DNA from: Flavobacteriales bacterium UBA7666
GTDB lineage: Bacteria > Bacteroidota > Bacteroidia > Flavobacteriales_D > Crocinitomicaceae
Direction: 5' to 3'
Assembly (NCBI GenBank): GCA_002483265.1
Contig: DLHO01000026.1
Span: 72,453 to 136,452, forward strand
DNA length: 64,000 nt
The notes under the pieces were generated by a model. The model had not been told where the DNA came from, made no database searches, and saw nothing but the letters and a program-made list of their open reading frames with translations. The translations under genes and the position numbers were made by a program. Shown one piece after another: positions 56,592 through 64,000 of the stretch (position 1 is its first letter; the number at the start of each line of letters is the position of its first letter).

Positions 56592-57683
56592 ATGCTATTT
56601 TCAGAAGTTAAGCAAGATTGTACATTTTTTAGAGGGAACATTCCATGTAAACCAAACAAAACGGATGGTTCGGTTTGTCCCACTTGCAATCACTATACTC
56701 CGATCAGCAAACGGATTTTGATCATTAAACTAGGGGCCTTGGGGGATGTGATCCGAACAACTCCTTTGATCGTCAAGTACAGAGAACTTTATCCAAATTG
56801 CCACATTACCTGGTTGACACAATCTCCGGAAGTATTGCCATCGAATGATATTGATGTGATACTGAAACCAGATGCATTTTCCTTGTTTTTGATTGAAAAC
56901 TCCAAATTTGATATTGCTATCAACCTGGACAAAGAGTTAGAGGCTTGTTTGTTGCTGACCAAATCAAGTGCATCTGAAAAGTATGGTTATGCTTTCAATA
57001 ATGGAGAAATAGTTCCTGCAACACCGGCAGCCGAGCATAAAATAATGACCGGATTTTTTGACGATTTATCTCAAAAGAACACGAAGAGTTATTTGGAAGA
57101 GATCTTTGAGATTTGTCACCAATCGTTCAATATGGAACCTTATTTAATTCGTAAGAATAAGGAACTGACAAGTAAGTGGAGTGAAACAATCACAGATTTA
57201 GCAGCAGGAAAGCAAGTTGTTGGACTCAATACAGGTTGCGGTCCTCGTTGGAATACGCGTTTGTGGCCAATGGATTATTGGGAAAGTTTAGCAGAGCAAT
57301 TAAGAGAATTGGGATTCTTCCCTGTTTTTCTGGGAGGAAGTTTAGAGCATGATAAAAACACAATCATGGCTCAGAAAACCAATGTTTACTATCCGGGACA
57401 TTTCTCATTGGAAGAGTTTATTGCACTAACCGACAGCTGCAAGATTATCGTTACTCAGGTCTCGATGATGATGCATATTGCTACGGCACTTCAAAAGGAA
57501 TTAATCTTAATGAATAATATTTTCAACCGCCATGAATTTGAATTGTATGGTCGGGGAGAAATAGTGGAGCCTTCCAAAGGCTGTGTTTGTTATTATGGAA
57601 ACTCCTGTATCAAAGGAGAATCTTGTATGCATGACTTATTGCCGGAGCAAATCGTTGAAACGATCAGCAGAAGATATATCTAA
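56592..57683 (+). CDS. GT9 family (heptosyltransferase-like) glycosyltransferase with Cys clusters
   Basis: 363 residues. Residues about 41-60 are the GT9 nucleotide-sugar front (RILIIKLGALGDVIRTTPLI), followed by KYRELYPNCHITWLTQ, and in the C-half TGCGPRWNTRLWPMDYWESLAEQL, VFLGGS and VTQVSMMMHIATAL. Cys at 10, 19, 29 and 32 form an N-terminal cluster, and about residues 335-355 hold four more (GCVCYYGNSCIKGESCM), so zinc or iron-sulfur binding is possible. GT9 enzymes add heptose or similar sugars to LPS cores in the cytosol. Its stop is four bases from the GT4 start. Confidence 0.9.
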   Translation: MLFSEVKQDCTFFRGNIPCKPNKTDGSVCPTCNHYTPISKRILIIKLGALGDVIRTTPLIVKYRELYPNCHITWLTQSPEVLPSNDIDVILKPDAFSLFLIENSKFDIAINLDKELEACLLLTKSSASEKYGYAFNNGEIVPATPAAEHKIMTGFFDDLSQKNTKSYLEEIFEICHQSFNMEPYLIRKNKELTSKWSETITDLAAGKQVVGLNTGCGPRWNTRLWPMDYWESLAEQLRELGFFPVFLGGSLEHDKNTIMAQKTNVYYPGHFSLEEFIALTDSCKIIVTQVSMMMHIATALQKELILMNNIFNRHEFELYGRGEIVEPSKGCVCYYGNSCIKGESCMHDLLPEQIVETISRRYI

Positions 57684-57687
57684 TCAA

Positions 57688-58809
57688 ATGAAAATAGCAT
57701 TTCTATCAACCTTTTTTCCTTTCAGAGGAGGAATTGCGCAGTTTAATGCAAGTCTTTACCGAGCATTCGAAAAGAAAAATGAGGTGAAGGCTTTTACTTT
57801 CAAAAGACAATATCCCAATATTTTATTTCCCGGAGAAACACAGTATGTAACGGAAAAAGACGTGGTTGATCAGGTTCCTGCAATTCAGGTTTTGGATACG
57901 GTTAATCCGGTAAGCTATGCTTCAACGGCTAAGAAGATCAATCAATTCAACCCGGATGTATTGATCATGAAGTATTGGATGACTTTTTTCGCTCCGTCCT
58001 TGGGATGGGTTTCGAAGAAAATGAAAAAGAATACCAAAACGATTTGTATTCTGGATAACCTGATTCCTCATGAAAAGCGTTTTTTTGATACGGCATTCAA
58101 CAAGTTCTTTTTAAAACACGTAGATGGTTTTGTAGTCATGTCCGATAAAGTCTTGAACGATTTACTTATTTCCAAGCCGGAAGCAAAGTACATTCGATTG
58201 GATCATCCCTTATATGATCATTTTGGAGCGGTTAAGACAAAAGAGGATGCTTGTAAGGAGTTGAAATTAGATCCTGAAAGAAAATATGTGCTCTTTTTTG
58301 GATTTATCCGCGATTACAAAGGTCTTGATTTGTTAATTGAAGCCTTCAGAACGGTTGATCCATCGCTTCATTTGATTATTGCGGGTGAAGTATACGGAAG
58401 TTTCGAAAAGTATCAGAAACAATTGGATGATTCGAATATTTCGGATCGGGTTCATCTATTCAATCACTATATTTCAGATTCAGAAGTTTCAAGTTTTTTC
58501 TCGGCTTCCGATGTTTGCGTTTTGCCCTATAAAAGCGCTACTCAAAGTGGGATAACGGCAATTTCCTATCATTTCGACCTGCCAATCATTGCAACAGATG
58601 TTGGCGGATTGAAAGAAACCATCCATGACGGGGAAACGGGAGTAATTGTAAAAGAAATTACCAGTAAAGCGATTTCTGAGGCAATTAGCGCTTATTTCGA
58701 AGGAAACTCAAAAGAATTTTATTTTGAAGCAATTCAGAAATACAAAAGAGCCAATTCCTGGGAGACTTTTTCCGATAAAGTGCTCGATTTTATTGAAGAT
58801 TTGAAATAA
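57688..58809 (+). CDS. GT4 family glycosyltransferase
   Basis: 373 residues from the ATG at 57688; the longer frame (from 57583) overlaps the GT9 gene and is rejected. It has the GT-B pattern: FLSTFFPFRGGIAQFNASLYRAF at the front and, in the C-half, LFFGFIRDYKGLDLLIEAFRTV, IAGEVYGSF, DVCVLPYKSATQSGITAISYHFDLPIIATDVGGLKETI with the E-x7-E-like sugar-nucleotide region. It should transfer a sugar to a glycan acceptor on the cytosolic face. It is coupled to GT9. Confidence 0.93.
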   Translation: MKIAFLSTFFPFRGGIAQFNASLYRAFEKKNEVKAFTFKRQYPNILFPGETQYVTEKDVVDQVPAIQVLDTVNPVSYASTAKKINQFNPDVLIMKYWMTFFAPSLGWVSKKMKKNTKTICILDNLIPHEKRFFDTAFNKFFLKHVDGFVVMSDKVLNDLLISKPEAKYIRLDHPLYDHFGAVKTKEDACKELKLDPERKYVLFFGFIRDYKGLDLLIEAFRTVDPSLHLIIAGEVYGSFEKYQKQLDDSNISDRVHLFNHYISDSEVSSFFSASDVCVLPYKSATQSGITAISYHFDLPIIATDVGGLKETIHDGETGVIVKEITSKAISEAISAYFEGNSKEFYFEAIQKYKRANSWETFSDKVLDFIEDLK

Positions 58810-58910
58810 AGACTAAAAATTTAGCACCGTTCGCAAGCTATTTTTACTCGGAATCGGGATTTTTTTTCCACAGGTTTCAACAATCATGGCAATTTTTATC
58901 CTAAAGTATA

Positions 58911-58918
58911 TATATTTG
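58911..58918 (+). promoter_or_regulatory. -7 element of secDF
   Basis: TATATTTG fits TAnnTTTG exactly, 25 bases before the ATG at 58944; a T run sits around the -33 position. Confidence 0.55.
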
Positions 58919-58943
58919 CGACCTTAAAATACAATCAATCAAA

Positions 58944-61900
58944 ATGCGTAATAAAGGATTTTTCTGGTTTTTAACCATTTTGCTTACTGGAGTATGTGTA
59001 TATCAATTATCATTTACTTGGGTAGCAATTGGCGTTGAAAACGATGCTGAACGAGAGGCACTAGGACTAGTTGAAGATTTAAAAGTTAAAGCTGCTGCTA
59101 CGGATAGCAATAAAGTTGCTTTATCTAATGGAACTATCATCGATTTCAATAAGCCTGAAGCGTTTGAACTTGCTAAAGCAGCAATGATTAACCAGGTTTT
59201 ATCAGAGAAAGCAGAAAAAGCTGTTTATCCTGTTATCGGATCTAAATTTAAAGATGTTAAAGCACGCTCATTGGCGTTCGGTTTGGATCTTGTGGGTGGT
59301 ATGAGTGTAACAATGGAAATCGATGTTCCTGCGTTCGTTAAATCATATGCACGTAGCTCAAGAGATTTGAAGTTCCAGACACCATTTGATGAGGCTTATA
59401 AAATCCACACGACAAAAGGTGGTGATTTCATTGATTTATTCATCGAGAAATTTGAGCAAAAGAATGGATCAGACAAATTGGTTCGTCAGTTGAACATCGG
59501 TGAAGTAAAAGAATTGTCTTATAACTCTACCAATGCAGAAGTTGCTTCTTATTTCCACGATAAGATTGCAAGTTCAATGGACGGTGTAGAACAGATCATG
59601 AGTAAGCGTATCAACCAATTTGGTGTTGCGCAACCAAATATTCAAAAAGAATCACGTAAAAATCGCTTGTATATTGAGCTTCCAGGGGTTCAGGATGAGG
59701 CAACAGTTGCTAAAAAACTACAATCGACAGCGAATTTGGAGTTCTATGAAACATATGTGTTGCAAGACCCAAATATTCAACAAGGTTTGTCTAATGCAAA
59801 TGTTCTTTCAAGAACTGCTGAGATTAAGAAAACTGCAATTGATACGACAGGTGTTTCTGATGATTCAACAAAAGTAGCAGCTAAACCGGCTCCGGCTAAA
59901 CCACTTTCTTTGAAAGGAAATGGATTAAAGAAACCATTATTCGATTACTTGAAAGTAGCACCGGGAATGGGACTTGGAACTGCAAATGCTGAAGACAGAG
60001 ATGAAATCGATGAGATTTTAAAGCGTGCAGATATTATTAGTGGATTTCCGGCAGACCTTAAATTTATGTGGGGTGCTAACCTGGAAGACATTGGTGAAGG
60101 TAAAAAAGGATATGTATTATATGCTGTAAGAATTCCTGAAGGCGGAAAAGCTATGGTTGGAGGTGAAGATGTGAAGTCTGCAGTTCGTTCATTCAATCAG
60201 CAAAACCTTCAAACTACGGTAAGTGTAACGATGTCAATTGACGGTACTCAGAAATGGGCGCAAATGACAGAGCGAAACGTTGGTCGTTCGGTTGCAATTA
60301 CAATGGATAATGTAGTTTATTCTGCACCGGTAGTAAACGAAGCGATTAAAGGTGGAAGCACTGAGATCTCTGGTAACTTCAGTATCGCTGAAGCAGATGA
60401 TTTATCCGGATTGTTAAACGGAGGATCACTTCCTGCACCTTGTGTGATTAAACAACAAACGAAAGTAGGGCCAACAATTGGTAAAGAAAACTCAGAAGCT
60501 GGATTAGTTTCTTTTGCTTTTGCTTTCCTTGCAGTATTCATTTACATGTATTTCTATTACGGAAAAGGAGGTTTGGTAGCAAACATCGCTTTGGCTGTAA
60601 ACGTTATCCTGATCTTTGGTTGTTTGGCATCTTTCGGAGCTGTATTGACATTGGCAGGTATCGCAGGTATCGTATTAACAATTGGTACGGCGGTCGATGC
60701 GAATATCTTGATCTTCGAACGTATTAAAGAAGAAAATGCCGCAGGAAAATCAGCGGAAGAAGCAGTAAATATTGGTTTCATCAAAGCATTACCTTCCATT
60801 ATCGATGCGAACGTAACTCACTTATTGGTAGCAATGATCCTAAAGATCTTCGGAACTGGTGAGATTGAATCTTTTGCAACTACATTGATCGTGGGTATTT
60901 TCACATCTGTTTTCTCTGCAATCATTATTTCCAAGTTGATCATTACATCTTCTTTGGAAAAAGGAAGAAAAGTATCTTTCAGTACGAAGTACACACACAA
61001 CATGTTCTCAAACTTCCATTTCGATTGGATTGGTAAGCGTAAATATTTCTACATCTTCTCAATTACTGTTACAATCTTAGGAATTGCTGCTTTTGCAACA
61101 AGAGGTTTGAAACAAAGTGTTGAATTTACAGGAGGTAGAACATTTGGTGTGAAAATGGAGAAACCTGCAGATACTGAAACGATCAGAAAAGCGATGGAAT
61201 CTGTTTTCATTGAACCAAACGGTGAAAAATCGAATGTAGAGATCAAGAATAAATCGAATTCTTACAACGTTGAAATCACTACAAACTATTTGTTAGCTGA
61301 TGCATCTGCAACTTCAAAAGTTGAAGATAAAATGAAAGAAGGATTTGAAACAATCAAAGGGAAATCAGGAGAAATTCAGGTAACAGATACCCGCTCGATC
61401 TCAGCTTCAGTTTCTGAAGAGATGTGGTCTTCGGCAACTCTTTCCATTACCTTGGCTTTGATTGCAATTTTCGCATACATCTTTATTCGTTTCGGTCAAT
61501 GGCAGTATTCATTGGGAGCAATCTTAGGATTGGCACATGACGTGATATTTGTACTTTCTGTTTTCTCATTACTTCATGGAATCTTGCCATTCAGCTTAGA
61601 TGTGAATCAGGCCTTCATTGCAGCGATTCTAACAGTAATCGGTTACTCAATGAATGATACCGTGATTGTATTTGACCGTATTCGGGAGAGCTTGAACTTT
61701 GATAAGAATCAGCACGAAGCGAAAGAAGTAATTAATGATGCATTGAATAAGACCTTGAGTCGTACGTTCAATACGTCGATGATCTTGTTTGTTGTATTGT
61801 TGATCATGTTCATTTTTGGTGGGCCTGCAATTAAAGGATTCTTATTCGCACTATTGGTTGGTGTTGTGATCGGAACATATTCTTCCTTGTGTGTTGCTAC

Positions 61901-61952
61901 ACCAATCTTGGTTGACTTTACGAAATCATTTAAGATTAAGAGTAAGAAATAA
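58944..61952 (+). CDS. secDF: SecDF fusion, protein translocase accessory subunit
   Basis: 1002 residues, the fused SecD-SecF of Bacteroidota. An N-terminal helix (FFWFLTILLTGVCVYQL), a long periplasmic SecD part with the SecD-characteristic AFGLDLVGGMSVTMEID and RINQFGVAQPNIQKES, then the SecD helical block with GIVLTIGTAVDANILIFERIKEE, and from about 680 the SecF half with its own helix, a periplasmic insert with QSVEFTGGRTFGVKM and the FIAAILTVIGYSMNDTVIVFDRIRE motif. It uses proton-motive force to pull proteins across the membrane with SecYEG. Monocistronic in look with its own promoter and terminator. Confidence 0.98.
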   Translation: MRNKGFFWFLTILLTGVCVYQLSFTWVAIGVENDAEREALGLVEDLKVKAAATDSNKVALSNGTIIDFNKPEAFELAKAAMINQVLSEKAEKAVYPVIGSKFKDVKARSLAFGLDLVGGMSVTMEIDVPAFVKSYARSSRDLKFQTPFDEAYKIHTTKGGDFIDLFIEKFEQKNGSDKLVRQLNIGEVKELSYNSTNAEVASYFHDKIASSMDGVEQIMSKRINQFGVAQPNIQKESRKNRLYIELPGVQDEATVAKKLQSTANLEFYETYVLQDPNIQQGLSNANVLSRTAEIKKTAIDTTGVSDDSTKVAAKPAPAKPLSLKGNGLKKPLFDYLKVAPGMGLGTANAEDRDEIDEILKRADIISGFPADLKFMWGANLEDIGEGKKGYVLYAVRIPEGGKAMVGGEDVKSAVRSFNQQNLQTTVSVTMSIDGTQKWAQMTERNVGRSVAITMDNVVYSAPVVNEAIKGGSTEISGNFSIAEADDLSGLLNGGSLPAPCVIKQQTKVGPTIGKENSEAGLVSFAFAFLAVFIYMYFYYGKGGLVANIALAVNVILIFGCLASFGAVLTLAGIAGIVLTIGTAVDANILIFERIKEENAAGKSAEEAVNIGFIKALPSIIDANVTHLLVAMILKIFGTGEIESFATTLIVGIFTSVFSAIIISKLIITSSLEKGRKVSFSTKYTHNMFSNFHFDWIGKRKYFYIFSITVTILGIAAFATRGLKQSVEFTGGRTFGVKMEKPADTETIRKAMESVFIEPNGEKSNVEIKNKSNSYNVEITTNYLLADASATSKVEDKMKEGFETIKGKSGEIQVTDTRSISASVSEEMWSSATLSITLALIAIFAYIFIRFGQWQYSLGAILGLAHDVIFVLSVFSLLHGILPFSLDVNQAFIAAILTVIGYSMNDTVIVFDRIRESLNFDKNQHEAKEVINDALNKTLSRTFNTSMILFVVLLIMFIFGGPAIKGFLFALLVGVVIGTYSSLCVATPILVDFTKSFKIKSKK

Positions 61953-61968
61953 AGATACTTAACTAGTT

Positions 61969-62004
61969 AAAAGCGGCTCTTCAATAGATGAGCCGCTTTT
62001 TTTT
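61969..62004 (+). terminator. Rho-independent terminator of secDF
   Basis: An 11-bp stem (AAAAGCGGCTC 61969-61979 with GAGCCGCTTTT 61990-62000), a 10-base loop and eight T residues (61997-62004). It begins 17 bases after the stop. Confidence 0.95.
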
Positions 62005-62053
62005 ATGCCGTTTTTTACAACCTTTTAAATAAAGTTCAATCAAAATAGAAAAG

Positions 62054-62105
62054 GTTCAAAGAGTTCAAAAGTTCAACATTTTTAAACCACTGGAACTTTT
62101 TGAAC
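62054..62105. repeat. Inverted repeat of GTTCAAAGAGTTC
   Basis: GTTCAAAGAGTTC (62054-62066) is complementary to GAACTTTTTGAAC (62093-62105) with one mismatch, around a 26-base centre that also has AGTTCAAAAGTTCAA. Such GTTCAAA phrases are common between Bacteroidota genes. Confidence 0.7.
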
Positions 62106-62256
62106 AATTTAACTTGTAAAACGCACGCCATGATAGTTATCGTTTCACTTGTTCTCGCGTTACTTGTCGGGAATATTCTAATTCAAAGAAGAGATTGATG
62201 GGGCTTTAGCCCAGAATGAGAAACAGAAACAGAATAAGGATTAGAACATCATTCTC

Positions 62257-62270
62257 TCCGCCATGGCGGA
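62257..62270. repeat. Perfect 14-bp palindrome TCCGCCATGGCGGA
   Basis: Fully self-complementary, GC-rich in an AT-rich background. Related CCGCC/GGCGG palindromes occur in the clpB terminator loop and in the clpB 3' end (48212-48225). Confidence 0.7.
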
Positions 62271-62311
62271 CTCATTCTCATTCTCCCCCGATAGTTATGG
62301 GGACTGAACCA

Positions 62312-63688
62312 TTATCCTCCGAAAGGAATTTTTAAGGTCTCACTGTTTTTTCGCAGATAATAGCGCAGAATAGTTCTTGCATCTTTATCTTCCGGATGTA
62401 AATCAATAAATCGAAGCCAATTTCGATGAGCTTGTTTTAATGTATAATATGGAACAAAACCAAAACCGCGATAAGAGCCATTTTCGATCCATATAACGCT
62501 CTTTTCACGTTTGTCCCGACCATTTTCCACAATAAAGAAATTATCGTCGTCAAAAGTCAATAAATTGATCAATTCACTTACACGCAAATTGTACGATTCA
62601 GGAGTCTCAACTCCAACACAAGCTCCGTGGCATTTTCGCACCTGATAACCAAAACAACTTCCGCTCGTTTTTTCCAAACTGCACAACTTCTGACATAACT
62701 GATGTTTTTCAACCAAATTGAAAATGTATTCATTTGCTTCGCGTTTGGTTGTAAAGGTCGTAATAGGTGCGCTGGATGTTTTACTTATTTTATCTACGTA
62801 AAGCTGCAAGTATCCTGCCTGATCTTCGTAATCGAACAAACCGTAAGTAAAGCTGCTTTTTCGAAGTGCGCGATTGTAATGAGGTTTATGTATTTTGATT
62901 AATTCCGATTCAAAGAGTAAAGCTATCAATTCAGAACCCGTTAATTCAAATTCAATCCGGGCAATTTCCTGCCTCATTACCGAACCTTTGAGCGTTTTTG
63001 AATTTTTCAAATGCTGTTCAATCCGCTTTCTGATGTGTTTACTTTTACCAATATAAATCAATTGGTTTGTATCGTTATAAAACTTGTAAACGCCTGGCTT
63101 ATTCGGGATTTCTTCCAATATTTCTAAATCCAGATTCGGATGCAGTATTTTCGGATTAACTTCTTCCTGAATAAATGTTTGCAGTCCTTTCGAATCTGTT
63201 TGATGTAAGAGAGTGAACAAATGGGCTGTAGCCTCTGCATCACCTTTTGCACGGTGTCTGTCAGTCAAATTAATGCCTAACGCTTTTGTAAGTTTACCTA
63301 AACTATATGATTCGTGATTGGGAATCACGTAGCGGGAAGCTCTTACGGTACATAAATGTGCTTTACGGTAATCGTAGCCCAATAATTTGAACTCGTGACG
63401 AATGATTCCATAGTCGAAGCCTACATTATGAGCCACAAAAATGCAATCTTCCGTAAATTCAATGATTTGTTTGGCTATTTCGTAGAATTTGGGTGCATCA
63501 ACCACCATTCTGTCGTGAATTCCCGTTAATCTGGAGATAAATTCAGGAATGGGCATTTCCGGGTTCACCAGGGTCGAAAATGAATCAATTATCTGATGTC
63601 CATCATGCTTGTATATAGCGATTTCCGTAATCTTGGAAGATTTAGTTGACCCGCCGGTTGTTTCGATATCTACAATTGCATAATTCAC
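62312..63688 (-). CDS. Exonuclease (DEDDh) + GIY-YIG fusion protein
   Basis: 458 residues. The N-terminal about 170 are a DnaQ-like DEDDh 3'-5' exonuclease: AIVDIETTGG (Asp7, Glu9), FVAHNVGFDYGIIRHEF, and HRAKGDAEATAHL. After about 195 is a GIY-YIG nuclease domain, PGVYKFYNDTNQLIYIGKSKHIRKRIEQHL, then a Cys-containing C-terminal portion (LCQKLCSLEKTSGSCFGYQVRKCHGAC) as in UvrC/Cho-like proteins. It is the common Bacteroidota exonuclease/GIY-YIG fusion, probably for DNA repair. Its -7 element is very close to the start codon. Confidence 0.93.
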   Translation of the reverse strand: MNYAIVDIETTGGSTKSSKITEIAIYKHDGHQIIDSFSTLVNPEMPIPEFISRLTGIHDRMVVDAPKFYEIAKQIIEFTEDCIFVAHNVGFDYGIIRHEFKLLGYDYRKAHLCTVRASRYVIPNHESYSLGKLTKALGINLTDRHRAKGDAEATAHLFTLLHQTDSKGLQTFIQEEVNPKILHPNLDLEILEEIPNKPGVYKFYNDTNQLIYIGKSKHIRKRIEQHLKNSKTLKGSVMRQEIARIEFELTGSELIALLFESELIKIHKPHYNRALRKSSFTYGLFDYEDQAGYLQLYVDKISKTSSAPITTFTTKREANEYIFNLVEKHQLCQKLCSLEKTSGSCFGYQVRKCHGACVGVETPESYNLRVSELINLLTFDDDNFFIVENGRDKREKSVIWIENGSYRGFGFVPYYTLKQAHRNWLRFIDLHPEDKDARTILRYYLRKNSETLKIPFGG

Positions 63689-63692
63689 GGCA

Positions 63693-63700
63693 CAAATTTA
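63693..63700 (-). promoter_or_regulatory. -7 element close to the exonuclease start
   Basis: TAAATTTG on the minus strand ends four bases before the start codon at 63688, so the leader would be nearly absent. Confidence 0.5.
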
Positions 63701-63775
63701 CGGATTTTTTGGTGCTTGATTTGTCAATCTAGTGTCGCAACAGCAGAAATTAATTAATAGTCAGTGAATAATCCT

Positions 63776-63783
63776 TAAATTTG
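63776..63783 (+). promoter_or_regulatory. -7 element of the last, truncated gene
   Basis: TAAATTTG fits TAnnTTTG, 17 bases before the ATG at 63801. Confidence 0.5.
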
Positions 63784-63800
63784 TCGAAAATAATATCAAA

Positions 63801-64000
63801 ATGGCAAATAAGAGATTAATCAAAAAACAATTGAACGGGATGATCATCGACGTTCTTGATGAATGTTTTTCAATCCAATTGTATAACGAATCTAAAACAG
63901 AAGTTACTGAGAAATTAATTGAAGAAGCTTTGAGTTTTGGAGATGATGTTTTGACTAAAATTCACGAAGCTAAATCAAAGAAAGATTTCCCTGTTATTCG
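63801..64000 (+). CDS. Hypothetical protein, 3'-truncated by the window edge
   Basis: The first 66 codons of a gene that runs out of the window: MANKRLIKKQLNGMIIDVLDE, then a helical, acidic segment with a single Cys (CFSIQ) and a second helical segment LIEEALSFGDDVLTKIHEAKS. No signal peptide or recognised motif. It has a well-placed -7 element. Confidence 0.65.
   Translation, partial: MANKRLIKKQLNGMIIDVLDECFSIQLYNESKTEVTEKLIEEALSFGDDVLTKIHEAKSKKDFPVI

Larger units (their letters stand above)
61953..62311. other. Intergenic region with terminator and palindromes
   Basis: About 360 bases between secDF and the exonuclease gene on the other strand. It holds the secDF terminator (61969-62004), an inverted repeat of GTTCAAA type (62054-62105), a GGGCT/AGCCC palindrome near 62198 and the 14-bp palindrome TCCGCCATGGCGGA at 62257-62270. 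No gene is seen. Confidence 0.7.

Noticed and set aside
57583..57687. Longer start for the GT4 gene overlapping GT9
   Set aside because: The ATG at 57688 starts the typical GT4 front (MKIAFLSTFFPFRGG); the extra 35 residues are the GT9 3' end in another frame.
1..64000. CRISPR array, tRNA or rRNA genes, prophage or insertion sequence
   Set aside because: No regularly spaced repeats with unique spacers, no cloverleaf or rRNA sequence and no transposase, integrase or phage structural gene were recognised by reading.

Overview
The window reads as chromosomal DNA of a low-GC member of the Bacteroidota, most likely a flavobacterium-like organism. The closest match from memory is a Fluviicola/Crocinitomicaceae-type genome, which is an inference. 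The evidence is: promoters of the Bacteroidota type (TAnnTTTG at -7) in front of many genes; two proteins ending in type IX secretion sorting domains (2527-3426, 32527-33888); a fused SecDF (58944-61952); many exported proteins and lipoproteins of Bacteroidota style; and AT-rich intergenic DNA full of short palindromic repeats. I see no rRNA, tRNA, CRISPR array, insertion sequence, prophage or integrase gene.

1-16.9 kb is a run of small accessory and housekeeping genes: acetyltransferases, an AraC regulator, a type IX-secreted protein, lipoproteins, a GlxA-type regulator divergent from a DinB-fold protein, an SRPBCC protein, a thioredoxin-reductase-like flavoprotein with a candidate operator, a PepSY-type membrane protein, a membrane-tethered LuxR-type protein, a class A beta-lactamase whose gene overlaps that of an unknown cytosolic protein, and a large exported MORN-like repeat protein. 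17.2-33.9 kb holds a luciferase-like flavin monooxygenase, a WYL regulator with a candidate operator in front of a nearby VOC-fold gene, a GH92 alpha-mannosidase, DUF1801 and DinB proteins, a class-3-type lipase, a siderophore-interacting-protein homologue, a second AraC regulator and a secreted sugar dehydrogenase. This stretch also holds the densest dispersed repeats (two hairpin families, with copies near 17.2, 21.5, 26.1, 28.2 and 31.0 kb).

33.9-36.2 kb is a compact redox/membrane unit: a TetR regulator, a perfect 24-bp palindrome, then a four-helix membrane protein, a DUF3817 protein and a membrane-anchored rhodanese nearly end to end. 36.2-48 kb is mostly envelope or exported proteins: two neighbouring WG-repeat proteins, an alpha/beta hydrolase, a CPBP intramembrane protease, a YD-type lipoprotein, a Suppressor-of-fused-domain protein, a tandem pair of acetyltransferases, a SanA-like protein, and a second copy of the lipase behind an LprI-like gene.

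48-64 kb carries core functions: ClpB with its terminator, a 36-residue membrane protein encoded divergently, a large M48 metalloprotease, a surface-glycan cluster (GT2, HAD phosphatase, MORN-type protein, lipoprotein, GT9, GT4), SecDF with a strong terminator, and an exonuclease/GIY-YIG fusion. The glycan cluster and SecDF face the same way and probably serve envelope biogenesis.

Nothing amounts to a complete undescribed defence or metabolic system. The most testable items are the three operator-like palindromes, the dispersed repeat families, the 36-residue ORF and the very short leaders of two genes.
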